Part shown: positions 9,272 through 19,122 of the stretch, one piece after another | Layout: each line of letters opens with the position of its first letter | How positions within the stretch are numbered: the stretch's first letter is position 1 | Source of the DNA: Thalassospira sp. HF15 | Lineage (GTDB): Bacteria > Pseudomonadota > Alphaproteobacteria > Rhodospirillales > Thalassospiraceae | NCBI RefSeq assembly: GCF_011806525.1 | Contig: NZ_JAAVKI010000005.1 | Coordinates: 186,001 to 250,000 of the forward strand | Direction of reading: 5' to 3' | Length of the DNA stretch: 64,000 nucleotides | Program-made: the position numbers and the translations under genes | The notes under the pieces: model-generated | What the model saw: only the letters and a program-made list of their open reading frames with translations | Databases searched by the model: none | Told to the model about the DNA's origin: nothing

Positions 9272-11976
9272 GCCTGTCGGCCATCACATTCCTTTATCCT
9301 GCGATGTTGACCGGCTTGATGGTCTTGCCGATTGTCTGGCTTTTGATCAGGTCCGCACCACGGTCGCCGAAAACCATCATCTTCCCGGCCGCCCGCATCC
9401 TGCGTGGCCTTAAAAGCAATCGCCGCGATATTCAGCGCGCGCCGATCTGGCAAACCATTCTGCGCTGTCTGATCCTCACACTTCTGATCATTGCCGCAGC
9501 CCGTCCGGTGATGAACCGCAGTGACTTTGCCGCCAATGACGGCGCAATCCTGATCATTGCCGATAATGGTTGGGACAGTGCGGCGAACTGGGGACAGTAC
9601 CGTACGGCACTCGAACAGATCGCCAATCAGGCCCGGTTTGATCTGCAGACGGTCTATGTCGCGCAAACCGCACCAGAGGCCGCCGGTGCAAGCACCTGGA
9701 AGCTTCCCGACATTAGCGGGCCGGTATCGCCCAATGATACCAAACGCCTGTTTGACCGATTGCAGCCACGACCCTGGCCATCCGATTACGCAGCCCTGTC
9801 GGACCTGATTTCAGAACGGCCGGAAATGAACCGTGCAGTGGGCAGTATCCTTTGGCTTACCGGGCAAATGGACAGCCCCGGAAAGTCTAAAATCGCATCC
9901 GAATTGCTTGATATCGCGCCAATCACCACAATTTCGCCAACTGTCACGGATCGCATCGCCATCCGGTCGCTCAACCGTTCTGGCACAGGCATGGTGGCAA
10001 CACTTACGCATAATCGCAATGAACTGCCCCGCGAAGTGAACCTTCTGGCACGCGGAGAACGCGGTAATGTGATCCTGCGCCATAAGGTAGAAATCACCCC
10101 CGATAGCGATCAAAGCGATGTCGCCATTCTGCTGCCCCGTGACATTTCCAACGCCATTCAGTCGGTAGGCATTGAAGGGATTGAAAGTGCCGCATCGGTG
10201 TTTCAAACCGGCGCACGCTGGCAACAGCGCCGGGTTGGCGTCATTGTCAGTTCCGGCGATGGTCCGGGGGTGTTGTCCGATCAGTATTTCTTCCTTGATC
10301 GCGCACTTTCGCCCTATGCGGACGTGACCTATGCACCGCTGGGCACGTTGCTTGAAGGCCAAGTCGATATTCTGGTGTCTGCCGGACCGATTTCAGGGCT
10401 GGGCAGCCAGTTTGATGCATTGGAACGCTGGGTCAATGAAGGCGGCATGCTTGTCCGTTTTGCTGGTGACAGTTCATCACAGATCGGCAAGGACTTTCTG
10501 CCCGTCACGCTCAGACTGGGTAACCGGGATTTTGGCGGATCAATGTCATGGGAAAAGCCCAAAAGGTTACTGGATTTCCCCGAAAACAGCCCGTTTCATG
10601 GCATTGCGGTCCCCGATGACATCACGGTCACCCGTCAATTACTGGCCGAACCGGACCCGGATATTGTCAGCAAAACATGGGCGCGCCTGACCGATGGCAC
10701 ACCCTTGATTACCAGCACACCGCGCAATGCTGGCCGGCTTGTGCTGTTCCATGTAACACCATGGGCGGATTGGTCGAACCTGCCGATGTCCGGTCTGTTT
10801 GTAGAGCTGTGGCAAAAAATCCTGCCACTTGCCAGCCCCAGCAATAGCAACGATGCCGAGTTACAAAGCAGTCTTCCGGCCCAAACAATCCTTGATGGGT
10901 TTGGGCGACCTCATCAACCAGATGCGTTGATCTTGCCCGTTCGCACTCCGCTTCCAGTACCCAACCCACGCCACCCACCGGGCATCTACGGCGAAAATGG
11001 ACAGGCGGTTGCACTTAACCTTGGTCCGTCGCTTTCAAATATCGGGCGTGATGTCATTTGGCCATCGGGTGTCCGTACACGCGAAATCACCGATCAGAGC
11101 CAGGTCGACCTTGCTGCACTTTGCCTGTTGGCGGCGGTTATTCTGGTCATGTTTGATGCCCTGATTTTGCTGGTGCTGAACAATGTGTCTCTTCGGCGCA
11201 GCCGACGCAGCAATGCCATGACATCGATCTTGCTCGGTGTTGTCATCACAGGCATGGGTGCGGCCGTCCTGCTGTCTTCATCATCACGCGCTGCCACCCT
11301 GCCCGAGGCCGCCTTGCAACCCCGTCTGGCCTATCTTGAAACCGGAAATGCGCCGGTCGATCGCCTCAGCCGTGCGGGTATGACAGGCCTGACCGAAATA
11401 CTGCGCAGGCGAAGTGCCGCGGACCTGAACACAGTGGATGGCGTCAATCCGGAAACCGATGAGCTCAGCTTCTATCCGCTGATCTATTGGCCACTTGTCG
11501 ACGGACAGGAACCGTTTTCCGAGCGTGCGCAAGACCGTCTGAACCGCTATCTCAATAATGGTGGAATGATCCTGATTGACAGTCGGGATCGCGAAGTCCA
11601 GCCAGCCCGCCTGCGGCGCCTGTTGGCCGGGCTGGAAGTCCCGCTTCTGGATCGTGCACCAAGTGATCACATTTTGTTTCGCAGTTTCTATTTGCTTGAT
11701 CATGCCTTTGGCCGGTTTTCCGAACCGCTATGGCTTGATGCACGGCCCAGCCAGCGTCTGGACGGGGTTGCATCGGTGCTGTTTGGTGGCAATGACTGGG
11801 CATCGGCCTGGATCCTTCCAGAAGGTCGTGACGATCTGCGCAGTGAAGACATCTCGCCACGGCAACGTGAAATGGCCTATCGGTTTGGCGTTAATCTGGT
11901 GATGTATGCCCTGACCGGCAGCTACAAGGGCGATCAGGTACATATCCCGGCCATTCTCGAAAGGTTGGGCCGATGA
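9268..11976 (+). CDS. BatA-like N-terminus plus DUF4159 membrane protein
   Basis: This 902-residue membrane protein begins with a BatA-like membrane-anchored N-terminus (ITFLYPAMLTGLMVLP). Helices are seen near residues 8-26, 62-80, 610-632 and 645-663. The large central part is probably periplasmic. The C-terminal 200 residues form a DUF4159 domain, containing LSFYPLIYWPL and NNGGMILIDSR. Function is unknown, but MoxR-DUF58-DUF4159 sets are linked to envelope integrity in several proteobacteria. It overlaps both neighbours by four bases. Confidence 0.88.
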   Translation: MSLSAITFLYPAMLTGLMVLPIVWLLIRSAPRSPKTIIFPAARILRGLKSNRRDIQRAPIWQTILRCLILTLLIIAAARPVMNRSDFAANDGAILIIADNGWDSAANWGQYRTALEQIANQARFDLQTVYVAQTAPEAAGASTWKLPDISGPVSPNDTKRLFDRLQPRPWPSDYAALSDLISERPEMNRAVGSILWLTGQMDSPGKSKIASELLDIAPITTISPTVTDRIAIRSLNRSGTGMVATLTHNRNELPREVNLLARGERGNVILRHKVEITPDSDQSDVAILLPRDISNAIQSVGIEGIESAASVFQTGARWQQRRVGVIVSSGDGPGVLSDQYFFLDRALSPYADVTYAPLGTLLEGQVDILVSAGPISGLGSQFDALERWVNEGGMLVRFAGDSSSQIGKDFLPVTLRLGNRDFGGSMSWEKPKRLLDFPENSPFHGIAVPDDITVTRQLLAEPDPDIVSKTWARLTDGTPLITSTPRNAGRLVLFHVTPWADWSNLPMSGLFVELWQKILPLASPSNSNDAELQSSLPAQTILDGFGRPHQPDALILPVRTPLPVPNPRHPPGIYGENGQAVALNLGPSLSNIGRDVIWPSGVRTREITDQSQVDLAALCLLAAVILVMFDALILLVLNNVSLRRSRRSNAMTSILLGVVITGMGAAVLLSSSSRAATLPEAALQPRLAYLETGNAPVDRLSRAGMTGLTEILRRRSAADLNTVDGVNPETDELSFYPLIYWPLVDGQEPFSERAQDRLNRYLNNGGMILIDSRDREVQPARLRRLLAGLEVPLLDRAPSDHILFRSFYLLDHAFGRFSEPLWLDARPSQRLDGVASVLFGGNDWASAWILPEGRDDLRSEDISPRQREMAYRFGVNLVMYALTGSYKGDQVHIPAILERLGR

Positions 11977-14048
11977 ACCAGGGATGGCAGAACCTTCAGA
12001 TCGCACCGCTGCTCGACATTACCATCCTGCAGGGACTGGCGGTCTTGTGTCTGGCTGCTGTCATCCTCTTTACCCTGTTTCGATTGCGCGGGACGGTCTG
12101 GCGTGCTGCGGTCATGGTGCTGGTTCTTCTTACCCTTCTGGCACCGCAATTTACTGATCAGGAAAGCGAGAAGCTTAGCGACATTGTTCTGGTACTGGTC
12201 GACCGATCGGCCAGTCAGAATATCGCGGATCGCGCAGCGCAAGCCGATGCGGCGATTGCTGAACTGCAAGATCGCTTTGTCGATGACCCATCGGTTGAGT
12301 TGCGCTTTGAAGATGTTCCGGGGGAAACCGATACCCGCATGTTTGCGGTTCTCGACCGCTTATTGGGCGGGTTGCCGCGTGAACGGCTGGGCGGTGTCAT
12401 GATGATCACAGACGGGCAGGTTCACGACATTCCCGACCGTCTTGATCTGGCAGCTCCCCTCCATGTTCTGATCAGCGGCGGGCGCGATGAACGCGACCGC
12501 AGGTTGGTCATTCGCCAAAGTGCCGATTACGGCATTGTCGGCAAGGATGCCGAATTCATGATCGAGGCGGTTGATCCACAGCTCTCGCGCGGCACGGCCA
12601 TCCCGGTGCGGATGTTGCTTGAAGACGGTACCGAACGCGAAATTGCCCTGCCTGCCAATGAACAGCGCCGGGTCAGCATCCCCGTACCGCATGCCGGATC
12701 GGTTCTGGCCGAATTGCGCATGGATACGCTCGATGAAGAAACCGACAAAACCAACAACCGGCTGATCCTTGAAACCACCGGGGTTCGTGACCGGCTGCGT
12801 GTTCTGTTGTTATCTGGCGAACCCCATCCGGGCGAGCGGGCCTGGCGCAACCTGTTGCGTGCTGATCCGGGTGTTGATCTTGTGCATTTCACCATTTTGC
12901 GGCCACCTGAAAAGGGCGATGACACGCCGATCAATGAACTGGCGCTGATCCCGTTTCCGATCCGCGATTTATTTGAGGTGCGCCTGCGTCAGTTTGATCT
13001 GATCATTTTTGATCGCTATCAGATGCGGGGCGTTTTGCCGCCGCACTATCTTGAAAAGGTCGTCGATTTCGTCAAATGGGGTGGTGCCGCCCTTGTGGTC
13101 GCCGGGCCGGAATATGTCGGGGCAGATGGGCTTTCAACCACGGCACTCAACGATCTGATGCCTGCTGTCCCGACCGGCCGCATCGTAGAGGAAGCTTTTG
13201 TCCCGCGTGTCAATCAGGCCGGGCGTTTGCACCCGGTGACAACCGCTATTGCCGGATCGCCAAATACACCACCCAAATGGGGCCGCTGGTACAGACAGAT
13301 CGAAACCCGTGTATCCGATCCCGATGCCATGACACTGCTGACCGGTGTTGACGAGATGCCGCTTCTTACCATGCAGCGCGTCGAAGAAGGCCGTGTCGCC
13401 ATGCTGAGTTCCGATCAGATGTGGCTGTGGCAGCGCGGTCATGATGGCGGCGGCCCGGTTGCCGAATTACTGCGTCGCCTGTCGCACTGGCTGATGAAGG
13501 AACCAGCCCTTGATGAAAACACGGTTCTGACCGAACGCAGCCCGGATGGTGACAGCCTGATCCTCAATTGGCGCAAAATTGGTGCCGCGCCCGCAGCAGC
13601 CAGTGTGATCAATCCGGAAACTGGTGAGCAAATCAACGCGCCGTTCGAACAACTGCCAGATCAATCATGGCAGGCGACCGTGCCGATTGAGACACGCGGT
13701 CTGATCCGGGTTCGGGTTCGCGATCAGGATAATCGCAGCCAGACCAGCCTTCATGTGGATCGCGATGCCCTGACAGCTGAAACCCGGAACACCAATTCAA
13801 CCCCTGACCTTTTGGCCGGACTGGTCGTGGAGAATGATGGTTATATCGGCCGGATTGAAGATGGCTTGCCTGATTTCCGCCATGTACCCGATGATCGTGT
13901 TTGGCATGGAAGCAACTGGGCAGGTTTTGTTCAAACCGACAGTTTCAAAACCGTGATTGGCGGCATCACCAATCTTCTGCCCATCCCGTTTGTCGCCCTT
14001 TTGATCGGCGCGATCTGTTTGTTGGGCTGGCGGGTGGAAAGCAAGTAG
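11973..14048 (+). CDS. Large membrane protein of the MoxR operon
   Basis: This 691-residue protein has two N-terminal helices (about 12-30 and 34-52), a long extracytoplasmic region and a C-terminal helix (PFVALLIGAICLLGW). After the N-terminal helices comes IVLVLVDRSASQNIADR, which resembles the start of a von Willebrand A-like fold. A glutamine amidotransferase-like segment follows around residue 360 (DFVKWGGAALVVAGPEY). It lacks the GxCxG type catalytic motif, so an enzyme activity is unlikely. It is the last gene of the operon and its stop abuts that of the convergent LysR gene. Confidence 0.85.
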   Translation: MNQGWQNLQIAPLLDITILQGLAVLCLAAVILFTLFRLRGTVWRAAVMVLVLLTLLAPQFTDQESEKLSDIVLVLVDRSASQNIADRAAQADAAIAELQDRFVDDPSVELRFEDVPGETDTRMFAVLDRLLGGLPRERLGGVMMITDGQVHDIPDRLDLAAPLHVLISGGRDERDRRLVIRQSADYGIVGKDAEFMIEAVDPQLSRGTAIPVRMLLEDGTEREIALPANEQRRVSIPVPHAGSVLAELRMDTLDEETDKTNNRLILETTGVRDRLRVLLLSGEPHPGERAWRNLLRADPGVDLVHFTILRPPEKGDDTPINELALIPFPIRDLFEVRLRQFDLIIFDRYQMRGVLPPHYLEKVVDFVKWGGAALVVAGPEYVGADGLSTTALNDLMPAVPTGRIVEEAFVPRVNQAGRLHPVTTAIAGSPNTPPKWGRWYRQIETRVSDPDAMTLLTGVDEMPLLTMQRVEEGRVAMLSSDQMWLWQRGHDGGGPVAELLRRLSHWLMKEPALDENTVLTERSPDGDSLILNWRKIGAAPAAASVINPETGEQINAPFEQLPDQSWQATVPIETRGLIRVRVRDQDNRSQTSLHVDRDALTAETRNTNSTPDLLAGLVVENDGYIGRIEDGLPDFRHVPDDRVWHGSNWAGFVQTDSFKTVIGGITNLLPIPFVALLIGAICLLGWRVESK

Positions 14049-15014
14049 TCACGGCGTGGGGCGCTGACGTCCCCGTCCTTTACGATATTCGGCGCAGGTA
14101 TCCTTGTGGAAATTGCACAGACCGCCTTTGAATTTTTCGACCAGAAAATCGATAAAGACACGCACCTTGCTGGGCAGGTGACGACGTTCGGGATAGACCG
14201 CGTAAATCCCGCCACTGCTGAGCGGATCGTAATCATGCAGTATCCGCACCAGCCGCCCTTCGCTGAGGGCCTCAGCGACGATGAATTCCGGCTCGCGGGC
14301 GATACCAAGACCACGAATGGCCGCAACAGAGGTGAATTCACCATTGTTGCACGACATCACCGGATTGACCCGGACAGAGACTTGGCCATCAGGGCCTTCG
14401 AAGTCCCATATATTCGGGCTGGGTATGTTGGTATATGAAATCGTTCTGTGCTCGACCAATTCCTGCGGGGTTTTGGGTTCGCCATGTTCGGCCAGATAGC
14501 CCGGTGATGCCACCACGTGGCCGTTGAAATCGGCAAGCTTGCGGGCAATCAGGCTTGAATCCTTAAGCCGGGTGATCCGGATTGCCATGTCGATCCCCTC
14601 GGCAACCAGATCAACCATATGATCGGCCAGATGGATATCGACATGCAGCCCAGGATATTTTTCCATGAATTCGGTAACGAGTTGCGGCAGATACATCTGC
14701 CCGAAGGTCAGCGGGGCTGAAATCCGCAATGTACCGCGCGGCGTTCCGCGCAAATCCGTCAACGCGTGTTCGGCTGTTTCGATTTCTTCGACCACGCGCG
14801 CGCAGTGCTGATAGAAGGTCGACCCAGCATCGGTCAGACTAAGCCGCCGTGTGGTACGGTTCAAAAGCCGGATACCAAGATTGTCTTCAAGCTTGGTCAC
14901 ATGTTTGCTGACCGCAGACTTTGACATGCCGAGTTTACGGGCCGCGCCGGAAAAGCTGCGTTCTTCGACAACACGGGCAAAGACGGTCATGCCGTCAAGA
15001 TTTCCGATCAGCAT
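14049..15014 (-). CDS. LysR-family transcriptional regulator
   Basis: This 321-residue regulator has an N-terminal winged helix-turn-helix (about 15-60, with RSFSGAARKLGMSKSAVSKH and RLLNRTTRRLSLTDAG) and a C-terminal LysR substrate-binding domain of the DsdA/CrgA-like subgroup. The ATG at 15014 was chosen over a longer form because AGGAG lies eight bases upstream. It is divergent from the glutathionyl-hydroquinone reductase gene with a 159-base gap, the usual LysR layout, so it probably regulates that gene. The effector is unknown. Confidence 0.92.
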   Translation of the reverse strand: MLIGNLDGMTVFARVVEERSFSGAARKLGMSKSAVSKHVTKLEDNLGIRLLNRTTRRLSLTDAGSTFYQHCARVVEEIETAEHALTDLRGTPRGTLRISAPLTFGQMYLPQLVTEFMEKYPGLHVDIHLADHMVDLVAEGIDMAIRITRLKDSSLIARKLADFNGHVVASPGYLAEHGEPKTPQELVEHRTISYTNIPSPNIWDFEGPDGQVSVRVNPVMSCNNGEFTSVAAIRGLGIAREPEFIVAEALSEGRLVRILHDYDPLSSGGIYAVYPERRHLPSKVRVFIDFLVEKFKGGLCNFHKDTCAEYRKGRGRQRPTP

Positions 15015-15173
15015 TATGCGGCTCCTGGCTACATTACACGGCGTACTGTTGCGCGATTGGAAACAAATTAATGTCACATCAACGGATTGTCTTCAACGCG
15101 CAAATCAGGAGAATAAAGCCCAACCGAGGCAGGATGACTGCCCAAACCGACCAACAGAAACTGGGAAACGGAC

Positions 15174-16133
15174 ATGGGATTACTTGTCGACGGAAAATGG
15201 CAAGACAAATGGTATGACACCAAAAGCACCGGCGGAAAATTCAAACGCCAGGATTCTGCTTTCCGCAATTGGGTGTCGGCCGATCAGAATGCCGAGTTCC
15301 CGGCTGAAAAGGGCCGCTATCATCTTTATGTCTCCTATGCCTGCCCTTGGGCGCATCGTACGCTGATTTTCCGCGCCCTGAAGGGCCTTGAAGATATGAT
15401 CAGCGTATCTGTTGTCCATTGGCACATGGGCGAGAATGGCTGGGAATTTGACCGCGACGCCGGCCTTCCCGATCATCTTGAAGATCGCGACTTCATGCAT
15501 CAGGTCTATACCGACGCAATGTCCGATTACACCGGACGTGTCACCGTGCCTGTCGTCTGGGACAAGAAAGCCAACAAGCTGGTCAACAATGAATCAGCTG
15601 AGATCATCCGCATGTTTAACAGTGCGTTTGATGACCTTGGCGCAAACGATGCAGATTTCTACCCTGAAGCATTGCGGGCAGAAATCGATGAAGTGAACGA
15701 GCGCGTTTATCACGACGTCAATAACGGCGTGTACAAGTCAGGCTTTGCCACCACGCAGTCGGCATATGAAGAAGCCGTCACCAAGCTGTTTGATGCGCTG
15801 GACTGGCTTGAAGAACGCCTTTCCAAGCGGCGCTACCTTGTTGGCAACCAGCTTACCGAGGCAGACTGGCGCCTGTTCACCACACTCGTGCGCTTTGATC
15901 CTGTCTATCACGGGCATTTCAAATGCAACCTGCGCAAGCTGAATGAATATCCCAACCTTTGGGCCTATACGCGCGATCTGTATCAGCACCCCAGGGTCAA
16001 ACAGACGGTCTTTATGGATCATATCAAGGGCCATTATTACGAAAGCCACCCGACGATCAATCCGTCCGGTGTTGTCCCAATGGGTCCGGTGCAGGACCTT
16101 GATGCACCGCATGGTCGCGAAAAGCTGTCCTGA
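15174..16133 (+). CDS. Glutathionyl-hydroquinone reductase (Xi-class GST)
   Basis: This 319-residue Xi-class glutathione transferase reduces glutathionyl-hydroquinones with glutathione. The catalytic cysteine C57 sits in YACPWAHR, the hallmark of the YqjG/PcpF/Ecm4 family, and the characteristic long N-terminus (GKWQDKWYDTKSTGGKFKRQ) is present. The C-terminal helical domain ends with NPSGVVPMGP, also typical. An ATG follows the leader with a weak GGAAAC site. It is followed by a strong terminator. The divergent LysR gene is a likely regulator. Confidence 0.93.
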   Translation: MGLLVDGKWQDKWYDTKSTGGKFKRQDSAFRNWVSADQNAEFPAEKGRYHLYVSYACPWAHRTLIFRALKGLEDMISVSVVHWHMGENGWEFDRDAGLPDHLEDRDFMHQVYTDAMSDYTGRVTVPVVWDKKANKLVNNESAEIIRMFNSAFDDLGANDADFYPEALRAEIDEVNERVYHDVNNGVYKSGFATTQSAYEEAVTKLFDALDWLEERLSKRRYLVGNQLTEADWRLFTTLVRFDPVYHGHFKCNLRKLNEYPNLWAYTRDLYQHPRVKQTVFMDHIKGHYYESHPTINPSGVVPMGPVQDLDAPHGREKLS

Positions 16134-16157
16134 TCGCAGCGATGTCATTCAGACAAT

Positions 16158-16190
16158 AAAAAACCCCGCAGCAATGCTGCGGGGTTTTTA
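16158..16190. terminator. Bidirectional rho-independent terminator
   Basis: A perfect nine-base-pair stem (CCCCGCAGC / GCTGCGGGG) with loop AAT is flanked by A6 on one side and T5 on the other. It lies between the plus-strand reductase and the minus-strand end of the ATP synthase operon and can terminate both. Confidence 0.92.
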
Positions 16191-16210
16191 AATTCCGGAA
16201 ACCGGAAAAA

Positions 16211-16714
16211 TCAGTTCAGACGACCTTTGATTTCCGCGATCGCACTATCAACCAGCTCGTCTGCCTTTGCACCGGAAACCTTGTCAGAAACAAGGGCCGT
16301 GGTGGCCTTAGCCGCGATTTCGGCAACATGTGCACGAACTTCGGCGATAGCTTGGCTTTCGAGGTTGGAGATACGGTCCAGGGCCTGTTGTTCACGGCGT
16401 TTGAGGGCCGCTTTCAACTCTGCCTGGGCGCTCTCGAGCATACGGTCAGCTTCTGCCTTGGCATGCGCGCGGATTTCGTCAGCTTCCTTAAGCGCTTCAC
16501 GCTGTTTGGCCTGATAATTGGCCAGAAGCTCTTGTGCTTCTTCGCGAAGACGCTGTGCTTCGTCCAGTTCGTCGGAAATCTTCTGGGCACGTTTATCGAG
16601 TGCAGCAGAAATCCCTTTGACGGCTTTGAAACCGCCAAAACCGACGACCAGCACGAAAGAAAGCGTGGTCCAAGTGTATGGATCGGTAAGGAAAGTAACC
16701 TCTTGGGTTGCCAT
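16211..16714 (-). CDS. atpF: F0F1 ATP synthase subunit b
   Basis: This 167-residue subunit forms one arm of the peripheral stalk of the F0 sector. It has one N-terminal membrane helix (about 12-30, TTLSFVLVVGFGGFKAV) and a long amphipathic coiled coil rich in E, A, K and Q through residue 150. AGGAG lies upstream of the ATG at 16714. It is the last gene of the minus-strand F0 operon. The F1 genes are not in this window, which fits the split arrangement of alphaproteobacteria. Confidence 0.95.
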   Translation of the reverse strand: MATQEVTFLTDPYTWTTLSFVLVVGFGGFKAVKGISAALDKRAQKISDELDEAQRLREEAQELLANYQAKQREALKEADEIRAHAKAEADRMLESAQAELKAALKRREQQALDRISNLESQAIAEVRAHVAEIAAKATTALVSDKVSGAKADELVDSAIAEIKGRLN

Positions 16715-16718
16715 TATC

Positions 16719-17204
16719 TTACTCTCCTACGATTGCCGAAACAGCCTTGTCGGCAGTTTTGGCCTGAACCTTGACACCGATAAGTTTGTCGGTTGCTTCA
16801 CGGGCAATTTCCGATGCTGCTTCTGCAACACCCGTCATTGCATCCGCTTTTGCGTCCGCAATTGCCTTTTCGGCGTCAGATGTCTTTTTAGACAGTTTCT
16901 TGACCATCGCATCGGTTTTCTTTGCCTGCTCTGCAGCAGCCTTTTCCGATGCTTCGCGAATGTCTGCCTGAGCAGCTTCACGAGCTTCTGCCAGGGCAGC
17001 CTCGTACTTCGCAATGGCGGCATCGGTTTCGTCTTTCAACGCCCGAGCCTTGCCAAGGTTGTCTTCGATGGTTTTTTGACGGCGTTCCAGAACTTCACCG
17101 ACTTTCGGCAGCGCAATTCTCGACATCAGGAAATACAAGATGGCGAAAATAACGAACAGCCAGAAAATCTGTTCCGAGAACGTCGCAATATCAAACTGCG
17201 GCAT
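16719..17204 (-). CDS. atpX: F0F1 ATP synthase subunit b-prime
   Basis: This 161-residue second b-type subunit (b-prime, also called atpG) pairs with atpF as a heterodimeric stator, as in photosynthetic and other alphaproteobacteria. It has a single N-terminal helix (FWLFVIFAILYFLMSRIALP) followed by a charged coiled coil. The protein begins MPQFDIATFSEQIFWL, typical of b-prime. GGGAGT lies upstream of the ATG. It ends four bases before atpF. Confidence 0.95.
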   Translation of the reverse strand: MPQFDIATFSEQIFWLFVIFAILYFLMSRIALPKVGEVLERRQKTIEDNLGKARALKDETDAAIAKYEAALAEAREAAQADIREASEKAAAEQAKKTDAMVKKLSKKTSDAEKAIADAKADAMTGVAEAASEIAREATDKLIGVKVQAKTADKAVSAIVGE

Positions 17205-17278
17205 AGCCTACTCCCGAATTCAACGAGACCGGCGAGGGAGTGCCTCGCCGGGCCGTGTATTCGCGCAAAAGGCGCCGA

Positions 17279-17503
17279 TTAGCCGAACAGAACGATCAGC
17301 GCAACGACGAGTGCGAACAGTGCAATAGCTTCGGTAACAGCAAAGCCGATCCAGCCATACAGTTCAACGTCGCCTTTTGCAGCCGGGTTACGGCCAACAG
17401 TCGCAATCAGGCTCGACCAGATGTTACCAACACCGATACCGGCACCAATCATGCCAATAGCAGCCAGGCCAGCACCGATCATCTTAGCAGCATCGAGTTC
17501 CAT
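17279..17503 (-). CDS. atpE: F0F1 ATP synthase subunit c
   Basis: This 74-residue proteolipid forms the rotor ring. It has two membrane helices joined by the conserved polar loop RNPAAKGD (38-45). The proton-carrying carboxylate is E58 in FAVTEAIALF. The sodium-binding residue set is not evident, so proton coupling is likely. AAGGGTGA precedes the ATG at 17503. The gene lies between atpB and atpX. Confidence 0.97.
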   Translation of the reverse strand: MELDAAKMIGAGLAAIGMIGAGIGVGNIWSSLIATVGRNPAAKGDVELYGWIGFAVTEAIALFALVVALIVLFG

Positions 17504-17563
17504 AACTTCACCCTTTCGAATTTCTTAAAGGCAATCAGAAGAGATCACACCAAACCACACACA

Positions 17564-18286
17564 TCAGTGCATGTGGATTGCATCATGGAGATAGATGCAG
17601 GTGAGAATTGTGTAGACATAAGCCTGAAGCGCAGCAATGCCGAACTCCAGAACAGTAATCCCCGTCAGCAAAGCAAACGGAAGCACGCCGAGAATGCCAA
17701 TCAGGCCAACGAACCCACCGATAACTTTCAGCATGATGTGGCCGACGGTCATGTTCGCAAACAGTCGGATCGCCAAGCTGAACGGACGAGAGAAATAGGA
17801 GATGATTTCGATCGGGATCAGAATGATCGCGGTCGCAATCGGCGCACCTTCAGGGAAGAACATCCGAAGGTAATGCGTACCATGACGCATGAAGCCGATG
17901 ACCGTCACACCGAGGAAGATCACCAGAGCCATCGCAAAGGTCACAGCGATGTGGCTCGTAAAGGTAAAGCTGTGCGGGATCATGCCAAGCAGGTTCCCGA
18001 ACAGAACAAACATAAACAGTGTAAAGACGAACGGGAAATATTTGCGACCAGCGCTACCCACGTTGTCCTTGAGCATATTGGCGACGAATTCATACATCAC
18101 CTCGGCAGATCCCTGCCAGCGGCCCGGAACCAGCGCGCCGCGACGCATCGAAAGCGTCATGAAGCCCGTTACGAGAACGGCTGCGATCACCATCCACAGT
18201 GCGGAGTTGGTGAAGGAAATATCAATGCCGGCAACCGAAAGTTCGGCCAAGGGCTTGATTTCAAACTGCTCTAGCGGTCCAGCCAC
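17564..18286 (-). CDS. atpB: F0F1 ATP synthase subunit a
   Basis: This 240-residue integral membrane subunit forms the proton half-channels beside the c ring. The essential arginine lies in SLAIRLFANMTVGHIML and the C-terminal helix contains LQAYVYTILTCIYL. Length and helix number fit the family. The start is GTG at 18286, preceded by GAGGATT. It follows atpI with a 21-base gap. Confidence 0.96.
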   Translation of the reverse strand: MAGPLEQFEIKPLAELSVAGIDISFTNSALWMVIAAVLVTGFMTLSMRRGALVPGRWQGSAEVMYEFVANMLKDNVGSAGRKYFPFVFTLFMFVLFGNLLGMIPHSFTFTSHIAVTFAMALVIFLGVTVIGFMRHGTHYLRMFFPEGAPIATAIILIPIEIISYFSRPFSLAIRLFANMTVGHIMLKVIGGFVGLIGILGVLPFALLTGITVLEFGIAALQAYVYTILTCIYLHDAIHMH

Positions 18287-18307
18287 CGTAATCCTCGCTC
18301 AATATTA

Positions 18308-18673
18308 TCAGGGTTCGGATTGGTCCCCGTTCCCCTGCTTGCGCTTCCCCATCGCACGACCAAGTCCGACAGCACTGTCAAAACCCTTGGCAACGCGATA
18401 AGCGTTCAAACCTCCGGCGCCTGCTCCGAGAAAAACAAACAGAACAAGCAGCCAAGGCGTCGTATCAAGCACCCGATCCAGCGCCCAGCCGATCAGCAAG
18501 CCAACAAGAACCGCAGCGATCATTTCCGCCGAAATCCTCATGCCAAGCGCCATCCCTTGGGATGGTTTGCCGGTCGCCCGGTTCGGGCTGTGCAGTTCTT
18601 CTCGCTTGCCTGCTACAGCTGCCAGTTTGCTTTCAAGCTCTGCTAATGAAGCGCGATCTTTATCATCGCTCAT
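18308..18673 (-). CDS. atpI: ATP synthase assembly protein AtpI
   Basis: This 121-residue AtpI-type protein assists c-ring assembly. It has a charged N-terminus (MSDDKDRASLAELESKL) and two membrane helices (about 52-72 and 77-97, AEMIAAVLVGLLIGWALD and PWLLVLFVFLGAGAGGLNAY). The ATG at 18673 was chosen because the longer in-frame reading adds an implausible cysteine-rich leader. It is the first gene of the F0 operon. Confidence 0.9.
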   Translation of the reverse strand: MSDDKDRASLAELESKLAAVAGKREELHSPNRATGKPSQGMALGMRISAEMIAAVLVGLLIGWALDRVLDTTPWLLVLFVFLGAGAGGLNAYRVAKGFDSAVGLGRAMGKRKQGNGDQSEP

Positions 18674-19122
18674 TGTCGTGAACCCCGCTTTGGCAGCCCT
18701 GCAAACGTCGCAAGGAAATGCGCGGGCAACATACTTAGCACCCCATGGGCTGTCAAGCTGTAAAACCCCACCTTCCCAGAGCTTGGAAAATCGGAATAAC
18801 GTCAATTATTTCAATAATTTAAGCTATCGAATGTGAAGGAAAACACTTTTGAAGTTAGGCAATAGTCGCAGTCCGAAAAAATAACAGTGATCCGTCCCAC
18901 TTGCCTGCAACCGGCGGTTTTCCTTGGTTCCTGCCGGTTTGACGGCCTTTGACAAGGCAAATGACAAAGTCGGGGATTTTTATCCTGACCCGACAATTTG
19001 CCAAGATCAGGGCCTATTTTTGCCAGAACCATGAAATATCGAAAGGTTAAACACAATCCACCGCCCCGATTCACCGGGGACTGAACTGGTCGTTATCGCA
19101 GCCTGCCGCGATCAGCAGCCAA
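18674..19122. other. Intergenic region upstream of the ATP synthase operon
   Basis: This 449-base gap holds no convincing gene. It must contain the minus-strand promoter of atpI. An AT-rich stretch with a perfect dyad (AATTATT-TC-AATAATT, 18804-18819) is the best candidate region, but no clean -35/-10 pair was found. A looser inverted repeat (AACCGGC/GCCGGTT, about 18908-18942) may lie near the end of the methyltransferase transcript; it has no T run. Confidence 0.6.
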
